Shown: positions 1-6,732, counted from the stretch's first letter. The stretch: 11,882 nucleotides of DNA from Bacteroidales bacterium UBA1628 (GCA_002321335.1 DCMG01000001.1:1-11882), one strand, 5' to 3'. Notes: generated from the letters alone by a model not told the origin. Program-made: numbers and translations.

Positions 1-48
1 AAAAGATTGATAACGAGGAGCATAGCCTCCACGCAAAACATAATGAAT

Positions 49-795
49 ATGACAGACATATTACTGAAAATAACCGATCTGCACGCCAGCGTCGGAGACA
101 AGGAGATCCTCAAGGGCATCAACCTTGAAATCCGCCGGGGTGAGATTCACGCTGTGATGGGACCGAACGGGGCCGGGAAAAGCACCCTGTCCTCAGTCCT
201 GACCGGCAAACCGAACTACGAGGTCACCGCCGGCTCGATTGAGTTCGACGGCAAGGACCTTCTGGCCATGAAGCCGGAGGAAAGGGCCTGGGCAGGACTC
301 TTCATGTCCTTCCAGTACCCGATTGAGATCCCGGGCGTGTCCATCACCAACTTCATGAAGACAGCCATCAACTCAAAACTGAAGGCGCAGGGGAAGGAAC
401 CGATGAAAGCCGGTGATTTTCTGAAGCTTATGAAGCAGAAGATGGCTTTCGTGCAGATGAAGCCAGAGTTCGCCAAGCGTGAGGTCAACGTCGGTTTCTC
501 CGGCGGAGAGAAAAAGAGGAACGAGATCTTCCAGATGGCGATGCTCGACCCGACCCTCGCGATTCTTGACGAGACGGACAGCGGACTGGACGTGGACGCG
601 CTCAAGATAGTGGCCGACGGAGTGAACGCGCTGCACACTCCGGAAAAGTCGGCGATCGTCATCACCCACTACCAGAAGCTTCTTGAATATGTCAGGCCGG
701 ATGTCGTGCATGTCCTGAAGGACGGCCGCATCGTGGCCACCGGCGGTTACGAACTGATAGACAAGATTGAAAAGGATGGCTTTGAACAGTTCTAA
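49..795 (+). CDS. sufC: SufC, Fe-S cluster assembly ABC-type ATPase
   Basis: SufC is the cytoplasmic ATPase of the SufBCD scaffold that assembles Fe-S clusters; ATP-driven SufC dimerisation reshapes the SufB-SufD pair. Visible motifs are Walker A GPNGAGKST (residues 38-46), the SufC-type signature FSGGEKKRNE (150-159), Walker B LAILDETD with D174/E175, and the H-loop histidine in VITHYQ (H207). At 248 residues the length is normal for the family. The frame stays open upstream to a TTG at 7, and there is an ATG at 43. I chose ATG 49 because MTDILLKITDLHASVG begins at the usual point of the fold, although 43 is possible. The gene overlaps sufD by 20 bp, so the two are very likely cotranscribed and translationally coupled. 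The left edge of the window probably cuts off sufB, the usual upstream partner, but nothing of it can be confirmed here. Identification is secure. Confidence 0.96.
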   Translation: MTDILLKITDLHASVGDKEILKGINLEIRRGEIHAVMGPNGAGKSTLSSVLTGKPNYEVTAGSIEFDGKDLLAMKPEERAWAGLFMSFQYPIEIPGVSITNFMKTAINSKLKAQGKEPMKAGDFLKLMKQKMAFVQMKPEFAKREVNVGFSGGEKKRNEIFQMAMLDPTLAILDETDSGLDVDALKIVADGVNALHTPEKSAIVITHYQKLLEYVRPDVVHVLKDGRIVATGGYELIDKIEKDGFEQF

Positions 796-1654
796 AAACA
801 TAGACCACGGCAATTATATTCCTTCGCCCATTGTGCCGGGAATGAAGATCGCTGACGGAGAGCATATTCGTAAAGTCTTTGTGCTCGGCTCCGCAGATGT
901 TGCCACCGGAGCTAATCCAGATTGCATTGGGGCGGTGGTTGGTTCGACAGGCTCACCAACCGTCAAAACGTTCACTGAGACGGCCACGGAATCTATCACC
1001 GAGCCAACCTCTGATTTGGTCACTGAGCCTGTCGAAGTGACCGGCCTGTCCAGAATTCCGGCCAACATCGAGGTGGGGGCGGACGCGACGCTGGATCTGA
1101 CGGTGATAGTGCTGCCGGGAGTATCAGCACGGATTCCGCTGACAATCGACCTGACCGGAGCGCATTCCGAAGTCCGGCTTTCGGGAATATACCTGTGTTC
1201 CGGTCACGATGACGTGACGTTCGACATCACGATGCATCACCGCACCGGAGACTGCCGTTCCTGGCAGACATTCAACGGGTTGGCTACCGGAGAAGCCCGC
1301 TGTGGATTCTTCGGCAAGATTGTGATCGCTCCTGACGCCCAAAGAACCGAGGCGTTTCAAGAGAACCATAACATTCTGCTTTCGGATTCTGCCAGAGTCA
1401 ACACTAAGCCCCGGCTGGAGATTTACGCCGATGACGTGAAGTGCTCGCACGGCGCCACCGTCGGGAAACTAAACGAAGACGAGCAGTTCTACATGCGTTC
1501 CAGAGGCATCCCGGAGGAAGAAGCCAAAGTCCTTCAGATGATCTCGTTCGTGGCTCCTGTCCTTGAGACCATCCCGGAAGAGGCCACAGAGGGAGACCTC
1601 AGCCGCTCCTCCGTCGCCGAACTCATCGAGAGTGCCATCCGCAGTTTCGCCTGA
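776..1654 (+). CDS. sufD: SufD, Fe-S cluster assembly scaffold subunit (short form with repeat insertion)
   Basis: SufD pairs with SufB through a beta-helix core to form the scaffold on which SufC acts. The C-terminal half is unmistakable: DAQRTEAFQENHNILLSDSA, LEIYADDVKCSHGATVGKL and FYMRSRGI, including the conserved histidine of CSHGAT (H225) that is implicated in cluster assembly at the SufB-SufD interface. At 292 residues the protein is well short of typical SufD (around 420-450). The N-terminal helical domain is almost absent: only about 50 residues precede an insertion (residues about 54-89) made of two palindromic mini-elements and an 8-residue periodic stretch rich in Thr, Glu and Pro. 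I chose ATG 776 over TTG 767; both overlap sufC. No sufS follows, because a terminator lies just downstream, so the cysteine desulfurase gene must be elsewhere. The core is intact, so the gene is probably functional. Confidence 0.93.
   Translation: MALNSSKNIDHGNYIPSPIVPGMKIADGEHIRKVFVLGSADVATGANPDCIGAVVGSTGSPTVKTFTETATESITEPTSDLVTEPVEVTGLSRIPANIEVGADATLDLTVIVLPGVSARIPLTIDLTGAHSEVRLSGIYLCSGHDDVTFDITMHHRTGDCRSWQTFNGLATGEARCGFFGKIVIAPDAQRTEAFQENHNILLSDSARVNTKPRLEIYADDVKCSHGATVGKLNEDEQFYMRSRGIPEEEAKVLQMISFVAPVLETIPEEATEGDLSRSSVAELIESAIRSFA
937..961 (-). repeat. Palindromic mini-element, copy 1 (inside sufD)
   Basis: This is a perfect 7-bp inverted repeat (GGTTGGT / ACCAACC) around the 11-nt core, which reads TCGACAGGCTC on the plus strand and GAGCCTGTCGA on the minus strand. 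It is read through in frame by sufD as VGSTGSPT. Relative to copy 2 it lies in inverted orientation. Together the two copies bracket the degenerate 24-nt tandem tract in sufD. Confidence 0.8.
968..1039 (+). repeat. Degenerate 24-nt (8-codon) tandem repeat in sufD
   Basis: Three diverged 24-nt units start at 968, 992 and 1016 and encode TFTETATE, SITEPTSD and LVTEPVEV. Each unit carries a TCAC(T/C)GAG block at the same place (972, 996 and 1020), and the third merges into palindromic copy 2. The periodicity is visible in both DNA and protein. The low-complexity Thr/Glu/Pro composition is unlike the rest of SufD and suggests inserted sequence rather than part of the fold. Confidence 0.6.
1018..1042 (+). 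repeat. Palindromic mini-element, copy 2 (inside sufD)
   Basis: This is a perfect 7-bp inverted repeat (GGTCACT / AGTGACC) around the core GAGCCTGTCGA. In sufD it is read in frame as VTEPVEVT. The core is identical to copies 1 and 3, while the middle bases of the arms differ and remain complementary within the copy. Confidence 0.8.
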
Positions 1655-1692
1655 AAGTGATGTCTCCTCTCCTATAAGGTTTAATTTCAAAC

Positions 1693-1732
1693 AAGGGGCT
1701 GACTAAAAAATATTAGTCAAGCCCCTTTTTTC
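1693..1732 (+). terminator. Rho-independent terminator after sufD
   Basis: The stem AAGGGGCTGACTAA (1693-1706) pairs with TTAGTC-A-AGCCCCTT (1713-1727), with one bulged A and a short A/T loop. The right arm runs into six consecutive Ts (1726-1731). It lies 38 bp after the sufD stop and should end the suf transcript. The minus-strand side has only a weak T-rich tail, so it may be a poor terminator for the converging yfhO transcript. Confidence 0.85.
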
Positions 1733-1858
1733 TTGTTTTTCGGCGAGTTCAACCTCGACCTCGTTTCCGAATATTCAATTCTCTGAGAACTATTTATTTA
1801 GTCTTCCTCATAAAGGAACACGTTGCCTAGTCACATTGTGAAACAAGCTGCCTCAAAA
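1733..1858. other. Convergent intergenic remainder, no gene seen
   Basis: This is the non-coding stretch between the suf terminator and the yfhO stop. It holds a palindromic GAATATTC (1769-1776) and a short perfect inverted repeat TCACA-T-TGTGA (1831-1841). The latter could form part of a weak end signal for the minus-strand operon, but no T-run follows it. No plausible small gene was found. Confidence 0.5.
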
Positions 1859-4651
1859 TCATGCCGATTTTCTGGAAAGGAACACTCCTGAGAGCGAAAG
1901 AACCAGAAGAATGAACAGTGTCAGAGAGGATGCTCTAGAGGCTTTCTCGCTGGCTGTGTACACCTTTGGCTCGAAGCGCATGACGATGTCGTGCTCTCCG
2001 GATGGAAGATTGGCGGCACGGAAAATCCAGTCGGCACGGAACAGATCCAAAGGAGCGCCGTCAACCGTGGCGGTCCATCCGTCCGGATAATAGATCTCAC
2101 TGAATATGGCTGTGCGGGCCACCGACGCGCTGTAATGATATCTGAGCTCGTTCGGTGCGTAGGAAGTCATCCGGATGAAGTCTGTGGACAAGCCATCGAC
2201 AGACATCACAGCAGAACCATCCGTGATTTCCTCAACAGACCCCTCAGCGGATTCCTTGACAGAACCGCTTGCAGCGCCTTCCGAAGTCACCTTGGCGAAA
2301 CCGGCTCTGGCCTCTGCAAAATCGTCTCCGATCACGGCCGTGTGCCTTAGATCAACAGAATCAATCAGAGCGATTTCCTCGTCCGGGGTTCCGGCAGGAA
2401 TGAACGAATCCACGAACCACGCCTGGCCGAAAGCCTCCGGATTCTCAACAGGCGGCATGTCCGCGCCAAGGATGAAGTACTTGGTGTTCAGTGCTGAAAG
2501 CACCTGAATATTCCTGATTCCACTTTGGAATTCCTCGATGGTCTTTGCACTGCGGGTGTTCGCCGCCACGCTCTGCAACTCCTTGACAATGTGACGGTCG
2601 ATCAAATCCTGATAGCGTTGCAGCTTCGCCGGACTGTACCCACCGATGCACTTGTGCCAATAAGGATTGAACGAATCATTGAATATGTCGGCGCTCAGAT
2701 CGACAACCCTGTAGGACGGAGACTTGTCCTCAAGAATCAGATTGTCCACCTGCCTGGCGGAGAACTGATTATTGAATTGGCGAGGGGTCGTGAAGCTGTC
2801 CGAGTTGAGGTAACGCTTGCCGACCGCGAACATATTCACAAATACGAGGAGGCATATTCCCACCATCGCTTCCATCCTGCGGGCGCCTCCGATGTGAGGG
2901 TCGCTTTCGTAGGATTTCGGAGCGTTCTTAGGGACGCTGTAGGCCCAGAGAATCAGGCCGAACGTAATGACAATCAAGACCATCGACCAAAGAGCGTCCA
3001 CAGATAGGATATGCTTTCTGTCAGCCTTCAAAGCATCCACGATTATGTCCTGCATCTGTGCGTCTCCCCTTCCGGAGAAGGAGCCCGCCACGCTTGGAAT
3101 CAGTGCGCAGAGGAGACAGAATCCCGCCGTCAGCGCAAGCGCGATCCATCCGGCCTTCAGGAATTCTTTCTTTGAATATTCACGCTTGAGGATTCTGTCG
3201 AGGGTGATGAATCCGAGCATCGGCAAGGTGAACTGCAGCACTATCAAGGCCATGGAGACGGTCCTGAACTTGCTGTACATCGGAGCGTAGTCGAAGAACA
3301 GCTTAGTGAACCACATCATGTGGCTGCCCAGGCCGAGGAAGACCGCCACAAGCGTCGCGGCCAGAAGCCACCATTTTTCCTTGCCTTTATATAGGAACAG
3401 ACCGAGAATGAACAGGAAGACCGTGATGGCTCCCATATACATCGGTCCGGCGGTGAACGGCTGAGGTCCCCAGTAAAGAGGCAGGGACTTGGCGATTTCG
3501 TTGGCGTTGCCCTGTCCGGCCTGCCTGAAAAGTTTCACGACTTCCGACTTGTCCGGGTTTACCGAGCCAGCTGACGATCCGCCGTTGAAATTCGGAATCA
3601 TCAGGTTCGGGAGTTCCTCCCAGCCGTAAGACCAAGCAGTGGCGTAGTCCAGCTGGAGGCCTGTGCTGTTGATCTCCCCGCCCTCAGGATGAGAGAGTTC
3701 CGAGCCACCGCGCATGGTGTGTTTGGTATATTCATAAAGCGGGGCGAGCTTGATGGTGTTGGTGCCGATTCCGGCGAGGCCTGCGACCAGAAGCAATGCG
3801 CTGGCAGCGAAGAAGCGGCCGAAAGCGTTTTTACGAGCTGGCGAGCCTGCGGTTTCAGCATCTTTGCCAGCTGCCGTTTCGACAGGCTCAACGACCGACC
3901 GGTCACTGAGTTTGCCGATGTGATACGGTTTGTCGAAACAGATTCTAAGGAACACATACAGCGCATAGATTACTATCATGATGGCCAGATAGTAGGTGAT
4001 CTGCTGGTGGTTGGCCTTGATCTGGAAACTCAGGGTGAAGCCGAACAGGACGGAGCCCAGCAAGGTTTTCGGAAGCCAGGATTTCCAGCCTTTGGCCGGT
4101 CCCTGAGCCCGCCGAAGGGTCGAACTCAGCCAAGGCCGGAGGGCGGAACGGTAAGTGAATATCACCGCGGCCAGTACCCAAGGCAGGAACGCTATCGCCT
4201 GCATCTTGGTGTTGTGCCCCACCTGAATGATCTGGAAATTGTACGAGCAATACGTGATGGCGACCGCGCCTCCGATGGCCAAGACAGTGTCCACACCAAG
4301 CGAAAGCATCAACAGGAAAGCCCCAAGCAAGGAAATGAACAACCAGTTGGCAGGTCTCTTACCCTTCATGAAAAGGTTGTACAACGGCTGAGTCCAGTCT
4401 CCGTCACTTGAAGGAGCGAACGAGGTCGTCGGCATTCCTCCGAACATGGAGTCCGTCCAGTAAGTAGGATCGTCCGGATGTGCCTTGTTCCAAGTAACGG
4501 CCTCCTGCGACATGCTCCTGTAGCCGGTGATGTCGCTCTGGTTGACCACCTTGCCTGTCAGGACCTCCGGCACAAAACCATAGGCCAGCGCCAGAAACAG
4601 CATCACTATCCCGGCATATATTCCAATCTTCTTCATCAAAGTCTTGTTCAT
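1859..4651 (-). CDS. YfhO-family polytopic membrane protein
   Basis: This is a large inner-membrane protein (930 residues) of the YfhO family, a GT-C-like fold. The best-studied Firmicutes members act in glycosylation of envelope polymers; the acceptor in Bacteroidota is not known to me. TM1 lies at about residues 8-28, with many further hydrophobic segments, a family-typical N-terminal region (SDITGYRSMSQEAVTWN, FGGMPT) and a final TM at about 908-927. The C-terminal extracytoplasmic part (GWTATVDGAPLDLFRADWIFRA) is also family-typical. It begins 12 bp after the upstream glycosyltransferase stop, so the two form an operon. Unusual inserts are visible: palindromic elements at residues about 177-185 (STLRRAQGPAKG) and 252-260 (RSVVEPVETAAG), and an 8-residue periodic linker at about 787-819 (GSVKESAE, GSVEEITD, GSAVMSVD). 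The reading frame is intact throughout. Confidence 0.9.
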   Translation of the reverse strand: MNKTLMKKIGIYAGIVMLFLALAYGFVPEVLTGKVVNQSDITGYRSMSQEAVTWNKAHPDDPTYWTDSMFGGMPTTSFAPSSDGDWTQPLYNLFMKGKRPANWLFISLLGAFLLMLSLGVDTVLAIGGAVAITYCSYNFQIIQVGHNTKMQAIAFLPWVLAAVIFTYRSALRPWLSSTLRRAQGPAKGWKSWLPKTLLGSVLFGFTLSFQIKANHQQITYYLAIMIVIYALYVFLRICFDKPYHIGKLSDRSVVEPVETAAGKDAETAGSPARKNAFGRFFAASALLLVAGLAGIGTNTIKLAPLYEYTKHTMRGGSELSHPEGGEINSTGLQLDYATAWSYGWEELPNLMIPNFNGGSSAGSVNPDKSEVVKLFRQAGQGNANEIAKSLPLYWGPQPFTAGPMYMGAITVFLFILGLFLYKGKEKWWLLAATLVAVFLGLGSHMMWFTKLFFDYAPMYSKFRTVSMALIVLQFTLPMLGFITLDRILKREYSKKEFLKAGWIALALTAGFCLLCALIPSVAGSFSGRGDAQMQDIIVDALKADRKHILSVDALWSMVLIVITFGLILWAYSVPKNAPKSYESDPHIGGARRMEAMVGICLLVFVNMFAVGKRYLNSDSFTTPRQFNNQFSARQVDNLILEDKSPSYRVVDLSADIFNDSFNPYWHKCIGGYSPAKLQRYQDLIDRHIVKELQSVAANTRSAKTIEEFQSGIRNIQVLSALNTKYFILGADMPPVENPEAFGQAWFVDSFIPAGTPDEEIALIDSVDLRHTAVIGDDFAEARAGFAKVTSEGAASGSVKESAEGSVEEITDGSAVMSVDGLSTDFIRMTSYAPNELRYHYSASVARTAIFSEIYYPDGWTATVDGAPLDLFRADWIFRAANLPSGEHDIVMRFEPKVYTASEKASRASSLTLFILLVLSLSGVFLSRKSA
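2196..2291. repeat. Degenerate 24-nt tandem tract in yfhO
   Basis: There are four 24-nt units (2196, 2220, 2244 and 2268). Read on the plus strand they give STDITAEP, SVISSTDP, SADSLTEP and LAAPSEVT, which resembles the ATESITEP, TSDLVTEP, VEVT series in sufD. In yfhO the tract is translated from the minus strand as GSVKESAE, GSVEEITD and GSAVMSVD. The periodicity is clear. Homology to the sufD tract is a suggestion only, since aligned units share little more than half of their bases. Confidence 0.45.
3872..3896 (-). repeat. Palindromic mini-element, copy 3 (inside yfhO)
   Basis: The core TCGACAGGCTC lies at 3879-3889 on the plus strand. Read on the minus strand, the left arm is GGTCGTT and the right arm AACGGCA, so the inner bases pair (CGTT/AACG) while the outer part has decayed, with one wobble and one mismatch. 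It encodes RSVVEPVETA in yfhO, with EPVE in the same frame as copy 2. A half-copy GGTCACTGAG follows at 3901-3910, recalling the order seen in sufD. Confidence 0.75.
4098..4122 (+). repeat. Palindromic mini-element, copy 4 (variant core, inside yfhO)
   Basis: The variant core GAGCCCGCCGA (4105-4115) differs from the others at two positions. The arms GGTCCCT and AGGGTCG pair through CCCT/AGGG next to the core, with the outer positions decayed. It lies antisense to yfhO and is read there as STLRRAQGP, between a hydrophobic segment ending at AVIFTYRSALRPW and the next one. Confidence 0.65.
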
Positions 4652-4654
4652 TTT

Positions 4655-4664
4655 CTATGAATAT
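4655..4664 (-). promoter_or_regulatory. ATATTCATAG decamer 3 nt before the yfhO start
   Basis: On the minus strand this reads ATATTCATAG, then AAA, then the yfhO ATG; its first base overlaps the stop codon of the glycosyltransferase. The same decamer at the same 3-nt distance precedes the start at 6733. The location inside an operon argues for a role at translation initiation rather than as a promoter, but this is inference. Confidence 0.4.
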
Positions 4665-5992
4665 TATTTTTCAGTTATCTGATTCAGCAGCTCAGCCAAC
4701 TTCGCCGTCAGGTTGCGGCGCGTGAACCGCGAGATGTCCGAAGTGTTGTCATGAAGTTCATCATTCTTGAACTCTTCCCAACAGAAATCAATCCATGTCC
4801 GGATCTTCTTTTCGTCATCCCAGTCGTAAACCACTCCGGAAGCCGTCTCGCTGACAACCCGGGCCATCGCCCCGTCGGTCTGGCCTATTCCCAGAATCGG
4901 GCGACGCGAGGCGAGATATTCAAAAAGTTTCCCAGGCAGCACGGCGCGATATTCAGGTTCCTTTCTTAGCGGAAGAATCAGAATTGTGGCGTTAAGCTGC
5001 TCTCTGACAGCCGTTTCGTGATCCTGGTAACCGAAGTCTTTGAGGTTGCCCCCAAGTCCGGACGCCTCGATGGAATCTGTGATCTCCCTGTCCGTCTTAC
5101 CCACCAGTCTGATTCTCAGGGAGCGCCTGAACTCCTCATCCTCCTCACACTTCTGAGCAAGGACCCTCCAGAGGGTTTCAGGATTGCCGTCCGAAGCGAA
5201 CAGACCTGTGTGGGTGATGTTGAAATTCTCGTCAAGGTCAACGTCTTTCTTGAAGTCCTCCTCGTCGTAACCGTTCGTGATCAACTCGACAGGCGTCTTT
5301 GTCATCGCCTTGAACTCGTCCTGAACCAGAGGAGAGACAGCCACGACCCTCGTGGCTCCGTCCAGAACAGCCTGCTCCAACCTGTGATGCTTTTTCTCCG
5401 CGAAGGCAGTCAAGCCGAGATGCTTGAAATAGAACATCCTGGTCCACGGATCACGAAAATCAGCGACCCAAGGGAGCCCGGTGGCCTTTGAGAGTCGCAG
5501 ACCAATCAGGTGCATCGACTGAGGCGGCCCCGTCGTCACAATCGCGTCAACCGGATGCTCCTCAAGGTATTTCTTCAGGAAGCGTACCGACGGCCGGACC
5601 CACATCACCCTCGGGTCAGGAATGAAGAAGTTGCCCCGGATGAACAAGGAAATCTTCTGCTTCCAGGATTTCTTCTGTCCGTTGATCGGATTGACCTCGT
5701 CCTTCCCGGCGTTTGCCGCTGTCAAAGTCTTCAGGTCGGTGGTGCTCCCCTGCCCCATCAGCTTACGGTAAATTCCGTATGGCTCGAATATGTGATTCTT
5801 GACAATCTCGGCCTCCGGCGGAATCTCATCAGCCAAAGTCTTGTCGATTGTCGTAAGTTCCGGATTCTCTGGAGTGTAGATGACTGGCTGCCAGCCGTTC
5901 GCCGGAAGATATTTCGCGAATTTCACCCATCGTTGCACCCCTGATCCGCCGGAAGGCGGCCAGTAATATGTCACTATCAGCACCCTTTTCAT
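4664..5992 (-). CDS. Glycosyltransferase family 4 (GT-B fold)
   Basis: This is a probable cytoplasmic or membrane-associated sugar transferase acting in envelope glycan synthesis, 442 residues from the chosen start. The N-terminal Rossmann half opens with MKRVLIVTYYWPPSGGSG, typical of GT4 enzymes from Bacteroidota. Further family-like segments are VTTGPPQSMHLIG, WVADFRDPW and VVAVSPLVQ. The nucleotide-sugar-binding C-terminal half carries ITNGYD, LPLRKEPEYRAVLPGKLFEYLASRRPILG (given in part; the key glutamates are about E347 and E358). ATGs at 6034 and 6001 would add 14 or 3 residues in the same frame; I prefer 5992 because the fold normally begins there. It is the first gene of an operon with yfhO, and its promoter lies at about 6052-6059. 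Donor and acceptor sugars cannot be read from the sequence. Confidence 0.88.
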   Translation of the reverse strand: MKRVLIVTYYWPPSGGSGVQRWVKFAKYLPANGWQPVIYTPENPELTTIDKTLADEIPPEAEIVKNHIFEPYGIYRKLMGQGSTTDLKTLTAANAGKDEVNPINGQKKSWKQKISLFIRGNFFIPDPRVMWVRPSVRFLKKYLEEHPVDAIVTTGPPQSMHLIGLRLSKATGLPWVADFRDPWTRMFYFKHLGLTAFAEKKHHRLEQAVLDGATRVVAVSPLVQDEFKAMTKTPVELITNGYDEEDFKKDVDLDENFNITHTGLFASDGNPETLWRVLAQKCEEDEEFRRSLRIRLVGKTDREITDSIEASGLGGNLKDFGYQDHETAVREQLNATILILPLRKEPEYRAVLPGKLFEYLASRRPILGIGQTDGAMARVVSETASGVVYDWDDEKKIRTWIDFCWEEFKNDELHDNTSDISRFTRRNLTAKLAELLNQITEK

Positions 5993-6047
5993 GTCGCTCA
6001 TGATTTTGAGTTTGATATGCACTGAGTCAGGCATACTATTACGTTAA

Positions 6048-6079
6048 TTTACAAAGATAGTCGATTTTTGTTATATTTG
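6048..6079 (+). promoter_or_regulatory. Promoter for the GNAT gene
   Basis: TATATTTG (6072-6079) fully matches the TAnnTTTG -7 consensus, with TTTA (6048-6051) 20 nt upstream as a partial -33. The predicted start is near 6086, 15 nt before ATG 6101. This helps to exclude the longer TTG-initiated frame beginning at 6068. It overlaps the divergent promoter. Confidence 0.6.
6052..6059 (-). promoter_or_regulatory. -7 promoter element for the glycosyltransferase-yfhO operon
   Basis: The minus strand reads TATCTTTG, a full match to the Bacteroidota -7 consensus TAnnTTTG. This predicts a transcript start near 6045, 11 nt before the first in-frame ATG (6034). No good -33 TTTG is seen at the usual 19-21 nt spacing. 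Confidence 0.6.
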
Positions 6080-6100
6080 TCAGTATTAGACATCAAGGCC

Positions 6101-6670
6101 ATGCGCAGAATCGAGATAAAAAGTTCGGAGGACGAGCGGTTCGAGAAGTTCAGGAGATTGTACGGAAGCAGTTTCCCGATCTTCGAGCAAAGGACTTCGG
6201 GCCAGCAGGAATATGCCTTCAGGTGCAGCCAGTACCATCTTTGCGAATATCTGGACGGGGACATTTTCGTAGGATTCATCTCTTACTGGGAGTTTGACCG
6301 GCAGATCTACATCGAGCATCTTGCCGTTGACACAACGCTGAGAGGAAAGGGTTACGGCTCACGGATGCTGGACTCGTTCGTCGCCTCGACACCGAAAACC
6401 GTCATTCTGGAGATAGACCCGATCGTGGACGACATCTCAAGGGTCAGGCTAAGATTCCACGAAAGCTGCGGATTCCGGCGAAACGGATTCCGGCACAGAC
6501 ATCCAGCCTACCATGAAGGCTATCAGCCTCACCCGCTTGTCGTTCTGTCTTCCAGACGGCAGATACCCCCGGATGAGTACGAGGAGTTTTCCCGCAACCT
6601 GAAAGAAATCGTCATGAATGAACCCTTCCCCGGGTGCGGAACAGCCATATTTGCACCCCAAAGGCCATAA
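6101..6670 (+). CDS. GNAT-family N-acetyltransferase
   Basis: This is a soluble 189-residue acyltransferase predicted to move an acetyl group from acetyl-CoA to an unknown amine. Motif A is clear: the strand IEHLAVDTTLRGKGYGSRML carries the pyrophosphate-binding RGKGYG at residues 81-86. It is preceded by the beta-strands EYLDGDIFVGFISYWEFDRQIYI and followed by VILEIDP and the LRFHESCGFRRNGF stretch, where the GNAT C-terminal motif is expected. I chose ATG 6101 because the promoter's -7 box ends at 6079 and would lie inside the longer frame. No signal peptide or TM segment is seen. The next gene begins 62 bp downstream without an obvious promoter and also ends in a GNAT domain, so the two may be cotranscribed. 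The substrate is unknown. Confidence 0.87.
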   Translation: MRRIEIKSSEDERFEKFRRLYGSSFPIFEQRTSGQQEYAFRCSQYHLCEYLDGDIFVGFISYWEFDRQIYIEHLAVDTTLRGKGYGSRMLDSFVASTPKTVILEIDPIVDDISRVRLRFHESCGFRRNGFRHRHPAYHEGYQPHPLVVLSSRRQIPPDEYEEFSRNLKEIVMNEPFPGCGTAIFAPQRP

Positions 6671-6719
6671 GAAATCCATTCCGGGGGCAAGATAGGGCAT
6701 TTCGCACCCGGACTCCAAA

Positions 6720-6729
6720 ATATTCATAG
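6720..6729 (+). promoter_or_regulatory. ATATTCATAG decamer 3 nt before the start at 6733
   Basis: The decamer is identical to the one before the yfhO start and has identical spacing (3 nt) to the ATG. Two further exact copies lie at 6889-6898 (in coding sequence) and 7949-7958 (in the mutS promoter spacer), so the position before starts may be partly coincidental. Confidence 0.4.
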
Positions 6730-6732
6730 ATT

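Noticed and set aside
7..48. Upstream TTG-initiated extension of sufC (14 extra residues)
   Set aside because: The extension MITRSIASTQNIMN does not look like SufC, and ATG 43 or 49 places the start at the normal family position.
1831..1841. Perfect inverted repeat TCACA-T-TGTGA as a possible CRP/FNR-type operator
   Set aside because: The half-sites are in the wrong order and spacing for CRP (TGTGA-N6-TCACA), and it lies between two converging genes where no promoter is expected.
3689..4411. Plus-strand open frame of 240 codons opposite yfhO
   Set aside because: It is antisense to well-supported YfhO sequence, and the translation has shadow-like composition with no motif.
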